This document shows, piece by piece, positions 48,001 to 56,246 of a stretch of 64,000 nt of DNA. The DNA is from Erodium maritimum. Taxonomy: Eukaryota > Streptophyta > Magnoliopsida > Geraniales > Geraniaceae. Every line of letters starts with the position of its first letter. Position 1 is the first letter of the stretch. The position numbers and the translations under genes are program-made. The notes beneath the pieces are model-generated. The model saw only the letters and a list, made by a program, of their open reading frames with translations. It did no database searches and had not been told where the DNA came from. The DNA lies in the NCBI GenBank assembly GCA_963921825.1, contig OY997594.1, positions 9,677,001 to 9,741,000 on the forward strand. Reading direction: 5' to 3'.

Positions 48001-49138
48001 AACGATCAAATCGTATAACCTACACGGTGAAGTGCGTAACAAAATCTTAGGTAGCCCGGTTTTCCTTTTCCTAATCAACTGCCACTCCTCCCTCTGCTGT
48101 GAAGTTTTATAAACTCTTCTCTTCACTTCACCAGCGATCTTCGGTTTCTTTGCCTCCTGATCTGAAGACACAACATCTGGCTCTTTACGCTTACCAAGGA
48201 CATCAATCCTTTGTTTCCGCTTCCGAAGCCTCTCATAAACTTGCAGATTCACATACTTTTTCCTTAAAATGCCAATAGGCATGTTATCTTCATCACTTAG
48301 CCCGTGTAGCGAACTTGTTGCAGAGTCAGGAACCACTAACTCTGCAGCTAGAGAGGCTGCAGCAGTTTCTTCTACAAAAAGACACAATCAAACCACAACT
48401 TAAGAAATGTCTAGCAATCTACTTCCAGAGGATTTGATATTCAAAGTACTGCTGAAATTTTACAACACATAGTACTAATAATTTAATATTCAAACTGCTA
48501 AAAGTTTCCCATTCATACCTAAAAATATTTTGACATTCATAACATGTTCGACAAAAACATACCGAGATTCAGTCTATTACTGGAAAATGGAAAAAAAACA
48601 AAAGTCCTACTTAAGGAGTTTTGTACTTCAGTTTATAAATAGGGTCAAGTGAATTATGCCTTCCAGAATGTTTCTCAGCATCATTAAGAGGTTACCTATG
48701 ATTTTAGAAGAAAGGGGCATGGTAGATTGTAGGCCATAACATTTAAATTCTAGGGCACATCTTCTCTTTTGTAGAGTCAGATTTTGAGGAAATGAAGTAG
48801 TACATGACTCAGAAAATCAGTTTAGGGTTCAGTGAATGAGATTGGAGGGTGAGGTTAGGGGTCAACTCTTAACTCTCAATTGCTTGACTATCATAGTTTT
48901 TGTTCACACAAATCAACAATGCACAGAATATTGTTCCTCGGTTACTCAGCTATGATGCTGCAAATGATAATAGTTAAGCTTTGTGATTGTTCATAGATTT
49001 TCAGAAGTTCATGAATTTGAGAAGCCAAATGATGCACAAGCTCTGAACCTTATGAACTCATATGTAGTGGCTTTGTTAGAAGAGTTTACCTTGTTTGCTC
49101 GAGGGGCTGTGGAAATCGGAGAACATTTTTGAAGTCAT
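42037..49138 (-). CDS. Giant ULP1-like (C48) cysteine protease with PMD-like N-terminus
   Basis: Likely a SUMO-type isopeptidase of the transposon-borne ULP1-like class. Nine exons are traced, with canonical sites and matching phase for the first eight starts: 49138-49090, 48371-47404, 46962-46657, 46565-43672, 43469-43289, 43179-43084, 42987-42850, 42734-about 42500, 42228-42037. The product is about 1,650-1,700 aa. The N-terminal third holds a plant-mobile-domain-like block (FGSILHLRVQFLPARLCLYL, LHIDDSVVHQVLGIPRG, LFYLDR). Exon 4 is an acidic, repeat-filled linker of some 960 aa. The C-terminus has the protease site: HYMVMVIDINN and ILDNYD (His, Asp), then QNALNCKDCGVFAMYHAENY (Gln, Cys). 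All expected catalytic residues are present. The donor of exon 8 is not resolved. The gene starts about 430 bp inside the right end of the MULE and faces inward. Confidence 0.8.
42295..42510. repeat. Motif array in the last intron of the protease gene
   Basis: Eight or more units at 20-26 bp spacing: GCAGACCACTAAAAGGCTCTG, GCACACCACTAAAAGTTCAG, GAACACCACTAGAAGCTCA, TACACCACTAGAAGTTCAG and others. The array stops at the flanking exons. Confidence 0.8.
43530..43620. repeat. Motif array in intron 4 of the protease gene
   Basis: Four units: GCAGACCACTAAAAGTTACTG, GCAGAACACTAAAATCTTA, GTAGAGCACTAAAACGTTA and GCAGAGAAGAAAC. Confidence 0.75.
44186..45030 (-). other. SUMO-interacting-motif-like sites and an 85-residue duplication in exon 4
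   Basis: Three copies of GSHIVVLDS followed by Glu or Asp (around 44690-44717, 44860-44890, 44993-45028) and one PHILLSDSDVEDFDD (44186-44232) fit the SIM pattern: three or four Ile/Val/Leu followed by acidic residues and Ser. Two of the three IVVLDS copies lie in a duplicated block (HKEETDTLDAGEHSIPKTDP..CEGKETGIT). SIM function is inferred from pattern only. Confidence 0.6.
45125..45835 (-). repeat. 51-bp / 102-bp coding tandem repeat in exon 4
   Basis: The protein alternates VPGEQSACDGKETVADD and VPGEQSACESKDVVAVD, 17 residues each, for about thirteen half-units. Because the unit is a multiple of three and the repeats are homogenised, the two antisense frames are also open here; those are shadows. 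The array is acidic and has one Cys per unit. Confidence 0.9.
47035..47310. repeat. Motif array in intron 2 of the protease gene
   Basis: About eleven units such as CAGACCACTAAAAAATTATG, CAGACAACTAAAAAATTATG and CAGACCACTAAAATAAG. Part of it is a higher-order duplication (47085-47180 versus 47205-47290). It is the densest array in the element. Confidence 0.85.
48380..48640. repeat. Duplicate of 36672-36920
   Basis: About 250 bp repeated with roughly one difference per 15 bp, including the ATG context of the MSGxLLP gene, two motif units (ACATAGTACTAATAATTTA, CTGCTAAAAGTTTCC) and the start of the F-box D 3' region. It lies in intron 1 of the protease gene. Confidence 0.8.
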
Positions 49139-49167
49139 TTTGAAGACCTACAGTTCTGCTTGAGTGC

Positions 49168-49231
49168 GACTTCGTCTTCGTCTTCGTCTTCTTCTGCTTC
49201 TGCTTCTACTTCGTCTTCTTCTTCTTCTTAA
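49168..49231. repeat. CTTCGT / CTTCTG microsatellite in the 5' UTR of the protease gene
   Basis: A trinucleotide-period tract just upstream of the ATG at 49138 on the minus strand. Confidence 0.8.
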
Positions 49232-49351
49232 TACATTTCGAAGAAAAAATTAACAATATGAAATAAGAAATCGGACACATGCATATTGAATGGGGGCAAA
49301 ATAAAAAATATAAAATCAAAATCAAAAAGGGGATTAATTCGATTAGTTTAA

Positions 49352-49435
49352 AATCTCGCGTGTTTCTAACTAAAATTTCGCGTGTTTCTATCTAAAATCT
49401 CGCGTGTTTCTATCTAAAATCTCGCGACAAATCAA
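49352..49435. repeat. Right subterminal repeats, about 23 bp x 4
   Basis: Four units of TAAAATCTCGCGTGTTTCT type lie 135-215 bp from the right end. They mirror TCGCGA-type words near the left end. Confidence 0.75.
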
Positions 49436-49568
49436 AAAGGGCCACAAATTACAATTCTGCCACCGCGTCTCTCAGCGCAATCTGAGCCATCGATCCGAAC
49501 AGATCCTGCGGCCCACAAGAGTTCGTAGTTTGCACAATAAGGGGTGGTTTGTACCTGATAGCTATCCT

Positions 49569-49732
49569 ATATATATATATATATTTATATTATGATACAA
49601 GCTACTATCTAGCAAATATGTTATCTAATCCAATGGTTTGTACTTAACGATTTATTATAAACCTCTATTATATTAAAATCTAGTTTTTAATCTATATAAT
49701 ATATATCAATTTTATTATATTAATATGTTTCA

Positions 49733-49778
<46 letters not shown>

Positions 49779-49906
49779 TAATACATATAATATATATTTT
49801 TATTAAATAATAAATATGATATACTATATATATATATATATGTTTATTTTTTATTATAATAATATTAACATTTAACTTCTATTAAATGGGGTAGCACGCC
49901 TACACT
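49569..49906. other. AT-rich hAT remnant with (TA)n and (ATT)n
   Basis: No gene. (TA)n at 49567-49585 borders the MULE, (ATT)n spans about 49733-49777, and a further (TA)n is at 49829-49842. Confidence 0.7.
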
Positions 49907-49914
49907 ATACATGT

Positions 49915-51194
49915 AATAGCTTATAGGAACTTTAGTCGCAGCTCTCCAAAAACCCTAGGGTTAGCATGAGCTTTACGTTTCCTCTTGCTCATGGCAGATC
50001 AATGGCATTATCAATGGCAGATTTGTAAATTGGCAAGGGGGGCTTCGACGTAATGCTTCTACGCCAGCCGGGTAACCCGGAATCCTGGCGGAGATCGACG
50101 ACGGAGAAGTCGAGTGGAGGAGGCTCACCGGTGAGAGTTGTCTCGCCAAGGGAGGAGTCCTTCTCGGAACCGGATTCGGTGACACCACGAGTGGGTGATG
50201 CCGAGAAGAGGGTGAATGTTTAATGGCCTCTGGACCATGGAAGGAGGAGGGAGAACGGGGTGGTGGCAGCGCGAGGCGGTGGTCTCAAGCCAGTCCACGT
50301 CGTACCTCGGCGGTGCCAGGCGTTCCGGTGTTCCGATGGAGCACGGACCTCGAGGTGCAGAAGGAAGGTGGAGCGGGGATCGGGCAGGTGCCAGCGAGCG
50401 GAGGTGCACTACTGTCGGTGGCCATCTCGTCGGATACGGCCACGAAGTTGTTGGAGAAGCCAGAGGTGGTGACTTGGCGCCGAAGGAATTGGAAGGAACC
50501 ACTTAGGGTTTCGACGGAGCCGTGGGAGGAACTGAGTCTGGGCATGGGCCGGGGTTGGATGGCAGCTGCACGTCGGGTCTGGGGAACTGGGCTGGTCTGG
50601 ATCCCAAAGGCTGGCACGGGCACGAGGAAGGTAGACAGGCTGAGGAAGGTTGGGCCAGAGGAAGGTGGGCGGGGGGTACCGGGGGCCCGGATCCAAGGGA
50701 GCGTCAGGCACAGCAGTGGCGGGGGGGCACAAGCACCCTCGCCTCCAGGAATGAGTCCAAGGAGGCCCAGAGGGAGGTTGGTCGACGGTACCCTCTCTCT
50801 GGCTAGACGGTGGCAACGGTTCCACCAACTTTCGACAGGATTCTCCCCTACCAGTTCGGGGTCAGCACTCCCGCGTTTTGGAGCCCTACAATTATCAGTC
50901 AGGGGAGGATGACGCACGCTGACTGTCCGGGGGAGACATCGGTCCACCAATGCACTTTCTTCACTTGGTCTGCTCGATCAGTGTTTATGGTTGGCGTATG
51001 CTGTATCAGTGTCTTCGGATGCTACTGCAGTAAAAAAAAAAACCCCATCCGACCGCCCTTATGTCTAGAGCAACAGTTAATTTTCAGTCGCTGTTTTTTC
51101 AATATTGTTATAGTATTTGGTTGTACGATGAAAACAGTTCTGCGATTATCTAAACGTTTTAATTAATAATATTTCCATTCCTTCTAAAAAAAAA
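49915..51194 (+). mobile_element. PolyA retroposon, about 1.28 kb, full length
   Basis: Direct repeats ATACATGT (49907-49914 and 51195-51202) flank it. The 3' end is TCCTTCTAAAAAAAAAA. The 5' half is GC-rich and shows a long open frame in several frames at once (50223-50912), which is compositional. The 3' half (GCACCCTCGCC, GAGGATGACGCACGCTGACTG) is shared with 8446-9100 and 19130-19640. No reverse transcriptase, so it is non-autonomous and LINE-driven. Confidence 0.7.
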
Positions 51195-51202
51195 ATACAT
51201 GT

Positions 51203-51402
51203 GATATGACATTAGTATTATTTAAACTTCTTTTAAAATTTATATTATCTTTTGAATATGATTTAAAACTTATTTTTCCATTTCTCAACTTAAAGTTAAT
51301 TGAAATTCACTACTTATGGGATGAGAACATATTCCGGGTAATATTTTGAGCCAATAAAAAGGTATGAATCAACTTTGTTGATAAGATTTTGGGTTAATTA
51401 TT
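51203..51402. other. AT-rich hAT remnant
   Basis: About 200 bp of AT-rich DNA between two retroposons; nothing recognised. Confidence 0.5.
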
Positions 51403-52879
51403 AAATTGACATTCACTACCCTCGTCAAGCCAAAAACCCTTTCATAGGCTTTCTCTGTGCAGCTTCCTCCCCCTTCCTCCCCCTCTCCCATTTTCAACAT
51501 TGAAGTTTTTTGCTTCCAAGCTCTCGGACACGCTTGTGTGGGTCAACTTTAACCCCTTGGCGTACACTTTACCGTCGACGATCCTTCCAGATCGGCGTTG
51601 GTTCCATTACAACGTCATTCTGGCTCCTCATCCGTGTTCAGCCTCCTCTCCCGAATCGACCATGCAGCCACCTGCTCCCGTCGCTTCCCTGTTCACAGCC
51701 CAGCGCCGCCGTTCCTGGACCACGCTCGGTCGTCTGCAACAGGCCGTCACTCGGTCGGTGGGGCTGCGTCGCGAACCTGCCCCCGAGCAGCAACACGCCC
51801 TACACCTGCACCACCAGCGGCTCGCCCCACTGCCCCTGTCGGATTTTATGCCCGGCGTCACTTTCTAGACACCATCGGTCTATACCCCCACTCCCGAGAT
51901 CCGGCGTCTCATCGGCAGCGTACCGCCTTTAAAGGACAAACAGGGTTCGGTGATGGACGGGCCCTCGTCCCGGCGCCCCCGTATCGGTCCTTTGCTGCCG
52001 CCGCTGGAGGTCAGCCCGACCAGGCGCACCACCCCTGGTCGTCGCCGCTGGTGTCCTGTTCCAGGTACCACCCCTCGGTCGTGCCTGCCTCGTCCTCGAC
52101 GGGCCGCTCAACGCCCGTGGCAGTTCTGGTTTTCAAACAGACGGAGGTGTCTCAGCCTTCTTTGGAAGAACGAGAAGACCAGGTGGGGGTGGGAGGGTCC
52201 GTCTACAGACTATACCCACAGACCCGAGACTACCAGTGCTGGGAAGTCTCGGGAAATCCGCATTCAAGACACTACGTTCAGCTTTTAGGTCTGCTTTCTT
52301 TCTAGGTCAAATATGTCACGCCCAAAATCCGATTTTGACCGAACTCGAGACGTGAACGAGAGAAATAATAAAGACAATAATAAAAGTAGCTGAAATAACA
52401 TAAAACTTCGAGAAGTTTATAAATCCAAATACAATGCTACGAGTCGAAAGCTCAAAAGTCACATATAAATGGACAGTTTAATAAATAAAAGTGAGGTACG
52501 TCTCTACTACAAGTCACCACCCAGACTCTCAATGAGCTCCTGACCCCTGAGACGTCCTCTAAGCCTACTCAACACCGAAACCTGTAAAACAGTAAAAACA
52601 GAGGGAGTGAGCTTACGCTTAGTAGGAAAAAGTAGTCAAGGGAAAGAACAACCGCTGGGTTATCAAAAACAAACTCGATCTGTAACTCTTACTAAAATTG
52701 ATAAAGTGGAAGGAAGCCGACATGAACACAACAGTAATAATAATAGCACCATAATAGATAAATAAACGAGCAACGTGACATTATGTCGCTTAGACCACTA
52801 CGAACGTTACTCAAATTCGATAACACACAACAAAGACAAGTACTCATGACAATCTGATCACCAGATACCATTCAACAAA

Positions 52880-53215
52880 CACATCATACCGGCATATACC
52901 CTCGGTCTAGATGTCTTCTCGGACACACATCATCGGGGTGAGACAAATACATCATACCGGAATAACCGTCGGTCTAGATGTCTTCCCGGACACACAGCAT
53001 CGGGGTGAAGCCAATACATCATACCAGAATACCCATCGGTCTAGATGTCTTCCCGGACACACAGCATCGGGGTGAAACACTACATCCTGCCGGAATGTCC
53101 ATCGGTCTAGATGTCTTCCCGGACACACAACATCGGGGTGAAACAACATGCATCATAACAGAATATCCATCGGTCTAGATGTCTTCCCGGACACACAACA
53201 TCGGGGTAAATCTCA
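52880..53215. repeat. Minisatellite, about 65-bp unit, five copies
   Basis: Units contain CGGTCTAGATGTCTTC, CGGACACACA and CATCGGGGTGA, inside the solo LTR. It is found only in this copy of the family. Confidence 0.85.
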
Positions 53216-53994
53216 AGGCACACATACTGGACCGGCACACACCTCGGTCGGGTATCTTCCTGTCGCTCAGGGCACAAGTCACAACGCTCAATGCCACACA
53301 GCCACACTACACCAAACTTATCGTACCGACGCAGCTTATCGCCACAACTTACCAAGAACACCGTATCGGTCTATCGTTCACCCGATCATATCATAGGACA
53401 ACATTCATATCACAATCATCTCATTCATCCAATCAATCATATCACGCAACAAACATTCATATTTCATTCATCATAATTCACGGTATAATATGATTCTTAA
53501 CCAAGAGTATATTATGCATCGACATTTAAGGACGAACAACCACAATCAAACACAACCAACACGCAATCCTAAGGCTCGACATGGCCATTCTACAGCACGA
53601 CAATTCCCATAATTGAAAGCGGTTATTCTAGTGAATCACATCCTATATGCAAACTAAGACTCTTCCGATTATTATTATCCTACATGCATACTATTAATAT
53701 TCATTGAATTAAAAGCGGAATTTACTACTCTTCCTTACCTCAAAAGCAATCCAATCTAGCAACGGACGACCTGGCTAGCTTCCTCCCTGTCACTTCACGA
53801 GGTCCAAAGGTCTACTCCTCCGTCAAACTCAGGTCCAAAGTCTTGGATCACAATTAAATACTCGAATCAAGAGTAATTCACAAATGGATTAAAGAGGAAA
53901 ACATTCTCAATTAACCCCAAAGGACTCGGTTTTGAAAATCATCCCAAATATTCGAAATCCAACAAAATGGGCCCAAAAGGCCCAACTCAGGTCT

Positions 53995-54140
53995 GCCACG
54001 GTTCGGGTCACGGACCCATGGTCTGCACCGTCACGGTTCTCCTCACGGAACCGTGACTGGCGCCGCACGGTCTCCCTCACGGAGCCGTGACGTCCCCCGT
54101 CACGGTGCCCGTCATGGATCCGTGACGGGTCTGACACTGT
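53995..54140. repeat. CACGG..CCGTG palindrome array
   Basis: GTCACGGTTC/GGAACCGTGAC-type inverted units occur five to six times. Related units lie at 21010-21245 in another LTR copy. Confidence 0.75.
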
Positions 54141-55267
54141 TCCGCCTTCTTCTTCCTTCAGCTTCGGTTTTCACGAAAATAAACCCCAAAACTCCAGTTT
54201 TGACCTTCCCAAACCTCCAAAACAGTCTCTAAAACGTCTCTACTTCAATACCCATGATGGGTCTCCATCAAAACCACAACAAACCAATTAAATCCATCAT
54301 CTAACACCATTTTCTCTCCATAAATCATCATCCAACACCCAAAACCTCAAAACCCAACCAAGTTCATCATTTTTCTTCAAAACCCGTGAACCAAAATCAA
54401 CAAAAACGAAAAAGGGTTGGGGATTTACCTTGAGAATGGAGAATAGGTGAAGAAACAAGTGATTTTGGGTAGAAAACCACTTCAAGACTCTCTTCTTTCT
54501 CCTTTCTTCCTCCTCAAGCTTTCATGGCCCTTCTCTCTCTCCCCACTCTCTAATTTCGGCCAACACTGAAAAATGGGTGAATTGTGTCCCAAATGAGGGC
54601 TTTAACCTACCCTTGAATTGTCCGATATGACCCTTTGCTTTTTTGTCTTTCATGCCTAAGCTTTTAAGGGTAAAAGGGTCTTTTGTACCTTATTTTTTCT
54701 CACCTAAGCCACTATGGACATATGTCCATGTGGGGACCACCTAAACCCAAATTTTAAATCTCAGCACAATTAATTATATCTTTAAGTCTTAAGGTTTGAC
54801 CGAATTTGACCCGGGTTGACTTTTTCACAATTACAGCCATTTGAAAGGAAACGGCCCAACTAAGCTAACCGTAACGAAGGCTAAGCTTTTTGGGTCCCGG
54901 AAAGGTCCCGAATGACTCCTGGAGTCATCGGTTGACTTTTCCGACAAAAAGTCAACTTTCGCTGAAAATCGTCGGTTCCACCGGGATCGACCGGAGGCGG
55001 TTCTTACAAAATAAGTCTTTGGTTAGGTTGGTTTAGGACTTTATTTTTCTTTATGTCTCGTTGTTTTGAGAAGTTGGTAAGGTAATGTCCTAAGTTTTTG
55101 TCTACGATGTCAAGTAGGCTATCTTTATGGGTCCATGAGCGTTAGGCTTGCTACGGTCGGCCCGGACAAATATCTGGAACCCTGGGCGGTTACGCCCTAC
55201 CTTGTTTGGTTACTTATTTGCAGTAATGCAATTATCCAGTTACCCGTTTCAAAAAAATTGACATTCA

Positions 55268-55842
55268 GTTTTTGTTAATTTATTATTATTTTGAACCACT
55301 CCCCACGTAAATGCCTTATCTTTCTCACTTCCCTATGTTCATTTTCCTCCCTACACTCAACCTCTTTTTGTCTGTCTCGCTTCCCAACAGTCAACACAGA
55401 ACAACCTTCCTTCTTCAACCTCATTTTTAACTCAAGTTTTATCATTTGTTCTTTCTTTTCCATCCGCATACAACATTGAAAATAACACAAGATTCTTTGG
55501 TTTTTCATCTGAATATCCACCCAAACCACCACTTTCATAGCTTCCTCCGCGAGTAAAGGCTGATGATTGACTGTTTCTTTTCTATTCTGATGACCAATTC
55601 CGATCGATACATCGGATGTCCGCCTATCATGTGGTTGTCCGAGTTCATCAAGTTGCCGCCCAGCATGCCAAATCGATGCCCATCATGCCAAATCGCCGCC
55701 CGGCCCGCCCTAATAGCCGCCCAACCCGCTTAATCACCGCCCGAACGGTTTGACGCCTCATCCCGCCCGACCAGCTTGAGTCGTGGCATTTCTTCTGTTT
55801 TTAGCGCCTAGGCGGGCGCCTATCCCGCCTTTTACAACCATG
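55268..55842. other. Right-hand remnant of the hAT element
   Basis: AT-rich DNA without a supported gene, then GC-rich subterminal repeats (GCCGCCC, CCCGCC, GGCGGGCG) leading into the terminal inverted repeat at 55827-55842. Confidence 0.65.
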
Positions 55843-55850
55843 CCCATAAG

Positions 55851-56246
55851 TATGATCTGTGACTGCCAATATACATTGGATCTTTCACATCAGAAAATTG
55901 ATGTTTATTGTATACTTGTATTTTATCGTTAATACTCGAATTTGAGATTCGTTGAAACCGAAACATTTGGACCCGAAGTTCTAAAATAAAAAACTACTTG
56001 TTTATAACATGCAACATGATCATTTTGTTAATAAGTTTATGATGACACATATTTGTAGCCTGAAATTTATAAATATGATGGTATGTTGGGCCAGAAGTTC
56101 CAAATACCAGCAACACGATGTATGTTGGACCAGAAGTTTCAAATACATAGTACCAGCGACCTGATATGTGTTGGACCAGAAGTTCCAAAGTACAATATCA
56201 ACGACTTGAAGTCGAGTATGATCCTGACATGCAATTATTTTGATTA
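55851..56246. other. Copia leader, second part
   Basis: Continues the leader interrupted at 25075. It contains three copies of a unit of about 60 bp with CCAGAAGTTCCAAATAC (56085-56200). No gene. Confidence 0.6.

Larger units (their letters stand above)
25951..49568 (+). mobile_element. Giant Mutator-like element (MULE), 23.6 kb, with about eleven genes
   Basis: The left end AGGGCAGCTATCCAGTAAAA and right end (in reverse) AGGATAGCTATCAGGTACAA continue with a shared CCACCC(C)TTATTGTGCAA.CTACGAAC; weaker TIR similarity extends to about 110 bp. Both ends sit in (TA)n, so the target-site duplication cannot be read. Inside are a FAR1-type transposase facing in from the left end and a ULP1-like protease gene facing in from the right end, the same inward polarity as mudrA/mudrB of MuDR. 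Between them are five F-box/Sel1-like genes and four small genes. No other copy of the terminal motif was seen between the two ends, which supports a single element. ULP1-carrying MULEs (Kaonashi type) are known in Arabidopsis; the F-box cluster is additional. Confidence 0.85.
52314..55008 (-). mobile_element. Solo LTR of the large-LTR family, 2,695 bp
   Basis: Ends TGTCACGCCC and GGTTCTTACA, with a 5-bp duplication AAATA on both sides (52309-52313, 55009-55013). No internal region is present, so it arose by LTR-LTR recombination. On the minus strand a purine-rich leader (54420-54560) is followed by splice-donor-like CAAGGTAAATC and, further on, GAGGTAAGG (53750), so transcription probably starts near the 55008 end. 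It lies inside the retroposon 51416-55254. Confidence 0.85.
51416..55254 (+). mobile_element. PolyA retroposon, split by a solo LTR
   Basis: The 13-bp duplication AAATTGACATTCA lies at 51403-51415 and 55255-55267, overlapping the polyA tail (GTTTCAAAAAAA). It starts CTACCCTCGTCAAGCC. Without the LTR at 52314-55008 it is about 1.14 kb. A C-rich 5' half (51480-52310) shows overlapping open frames in four frames, which is compositional. No protein domain. Confidence 0.75.
25076..55842. mobile_element. hAT-type DNA transposon, non-autonomous, 30.8 kb with nested insertions
   Basis: The terminal inverted repeats CAAGGTTGTAAAAGGC (25076) and, in reverse, CATGGTTGTAAAAGGC (ending 55842) match at 15 of 16 positions. 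An exact 8-bp duplication CCCATAAG lies outside both (25068-25075 and 55843-55850), the hAT signature. Subterminal arrays of CTAGGCG/GGCGGG words flank each end (25090-25165; 55660-55830). Original hAT DNA survives only near the ends and in short AT-rich stretches; no transposase was found. The interior holds two MITEs, the giant MULE, and two retroposons, one with a solo LTR inside. It sits in the copia leader. Confidence 0.85.

Noticed and set aside
25951-49568. Polinton/Maverick, Helitron or CACTA identity for the giant element
   Set aside because: No protein-primed polymerase, capsid, Rep/helicase or CACTA transposase text was found; the FAR1/MULE transposase and MULE-type TIRs explain it.
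50223-50950. Overlapping open frames of 139-229 codons on both strands
   Set aside because: All lie in the GC-rich 5' half of a polyA retroposon; several frames are open at once and none has a recognisable motif.
51500-52305. Overlapping plus-strand open frames of 112-235 codons
   Set aside because: Pro/Arg/Ser-rich compositional frames in the C-rich half of another retroposon; no domain.
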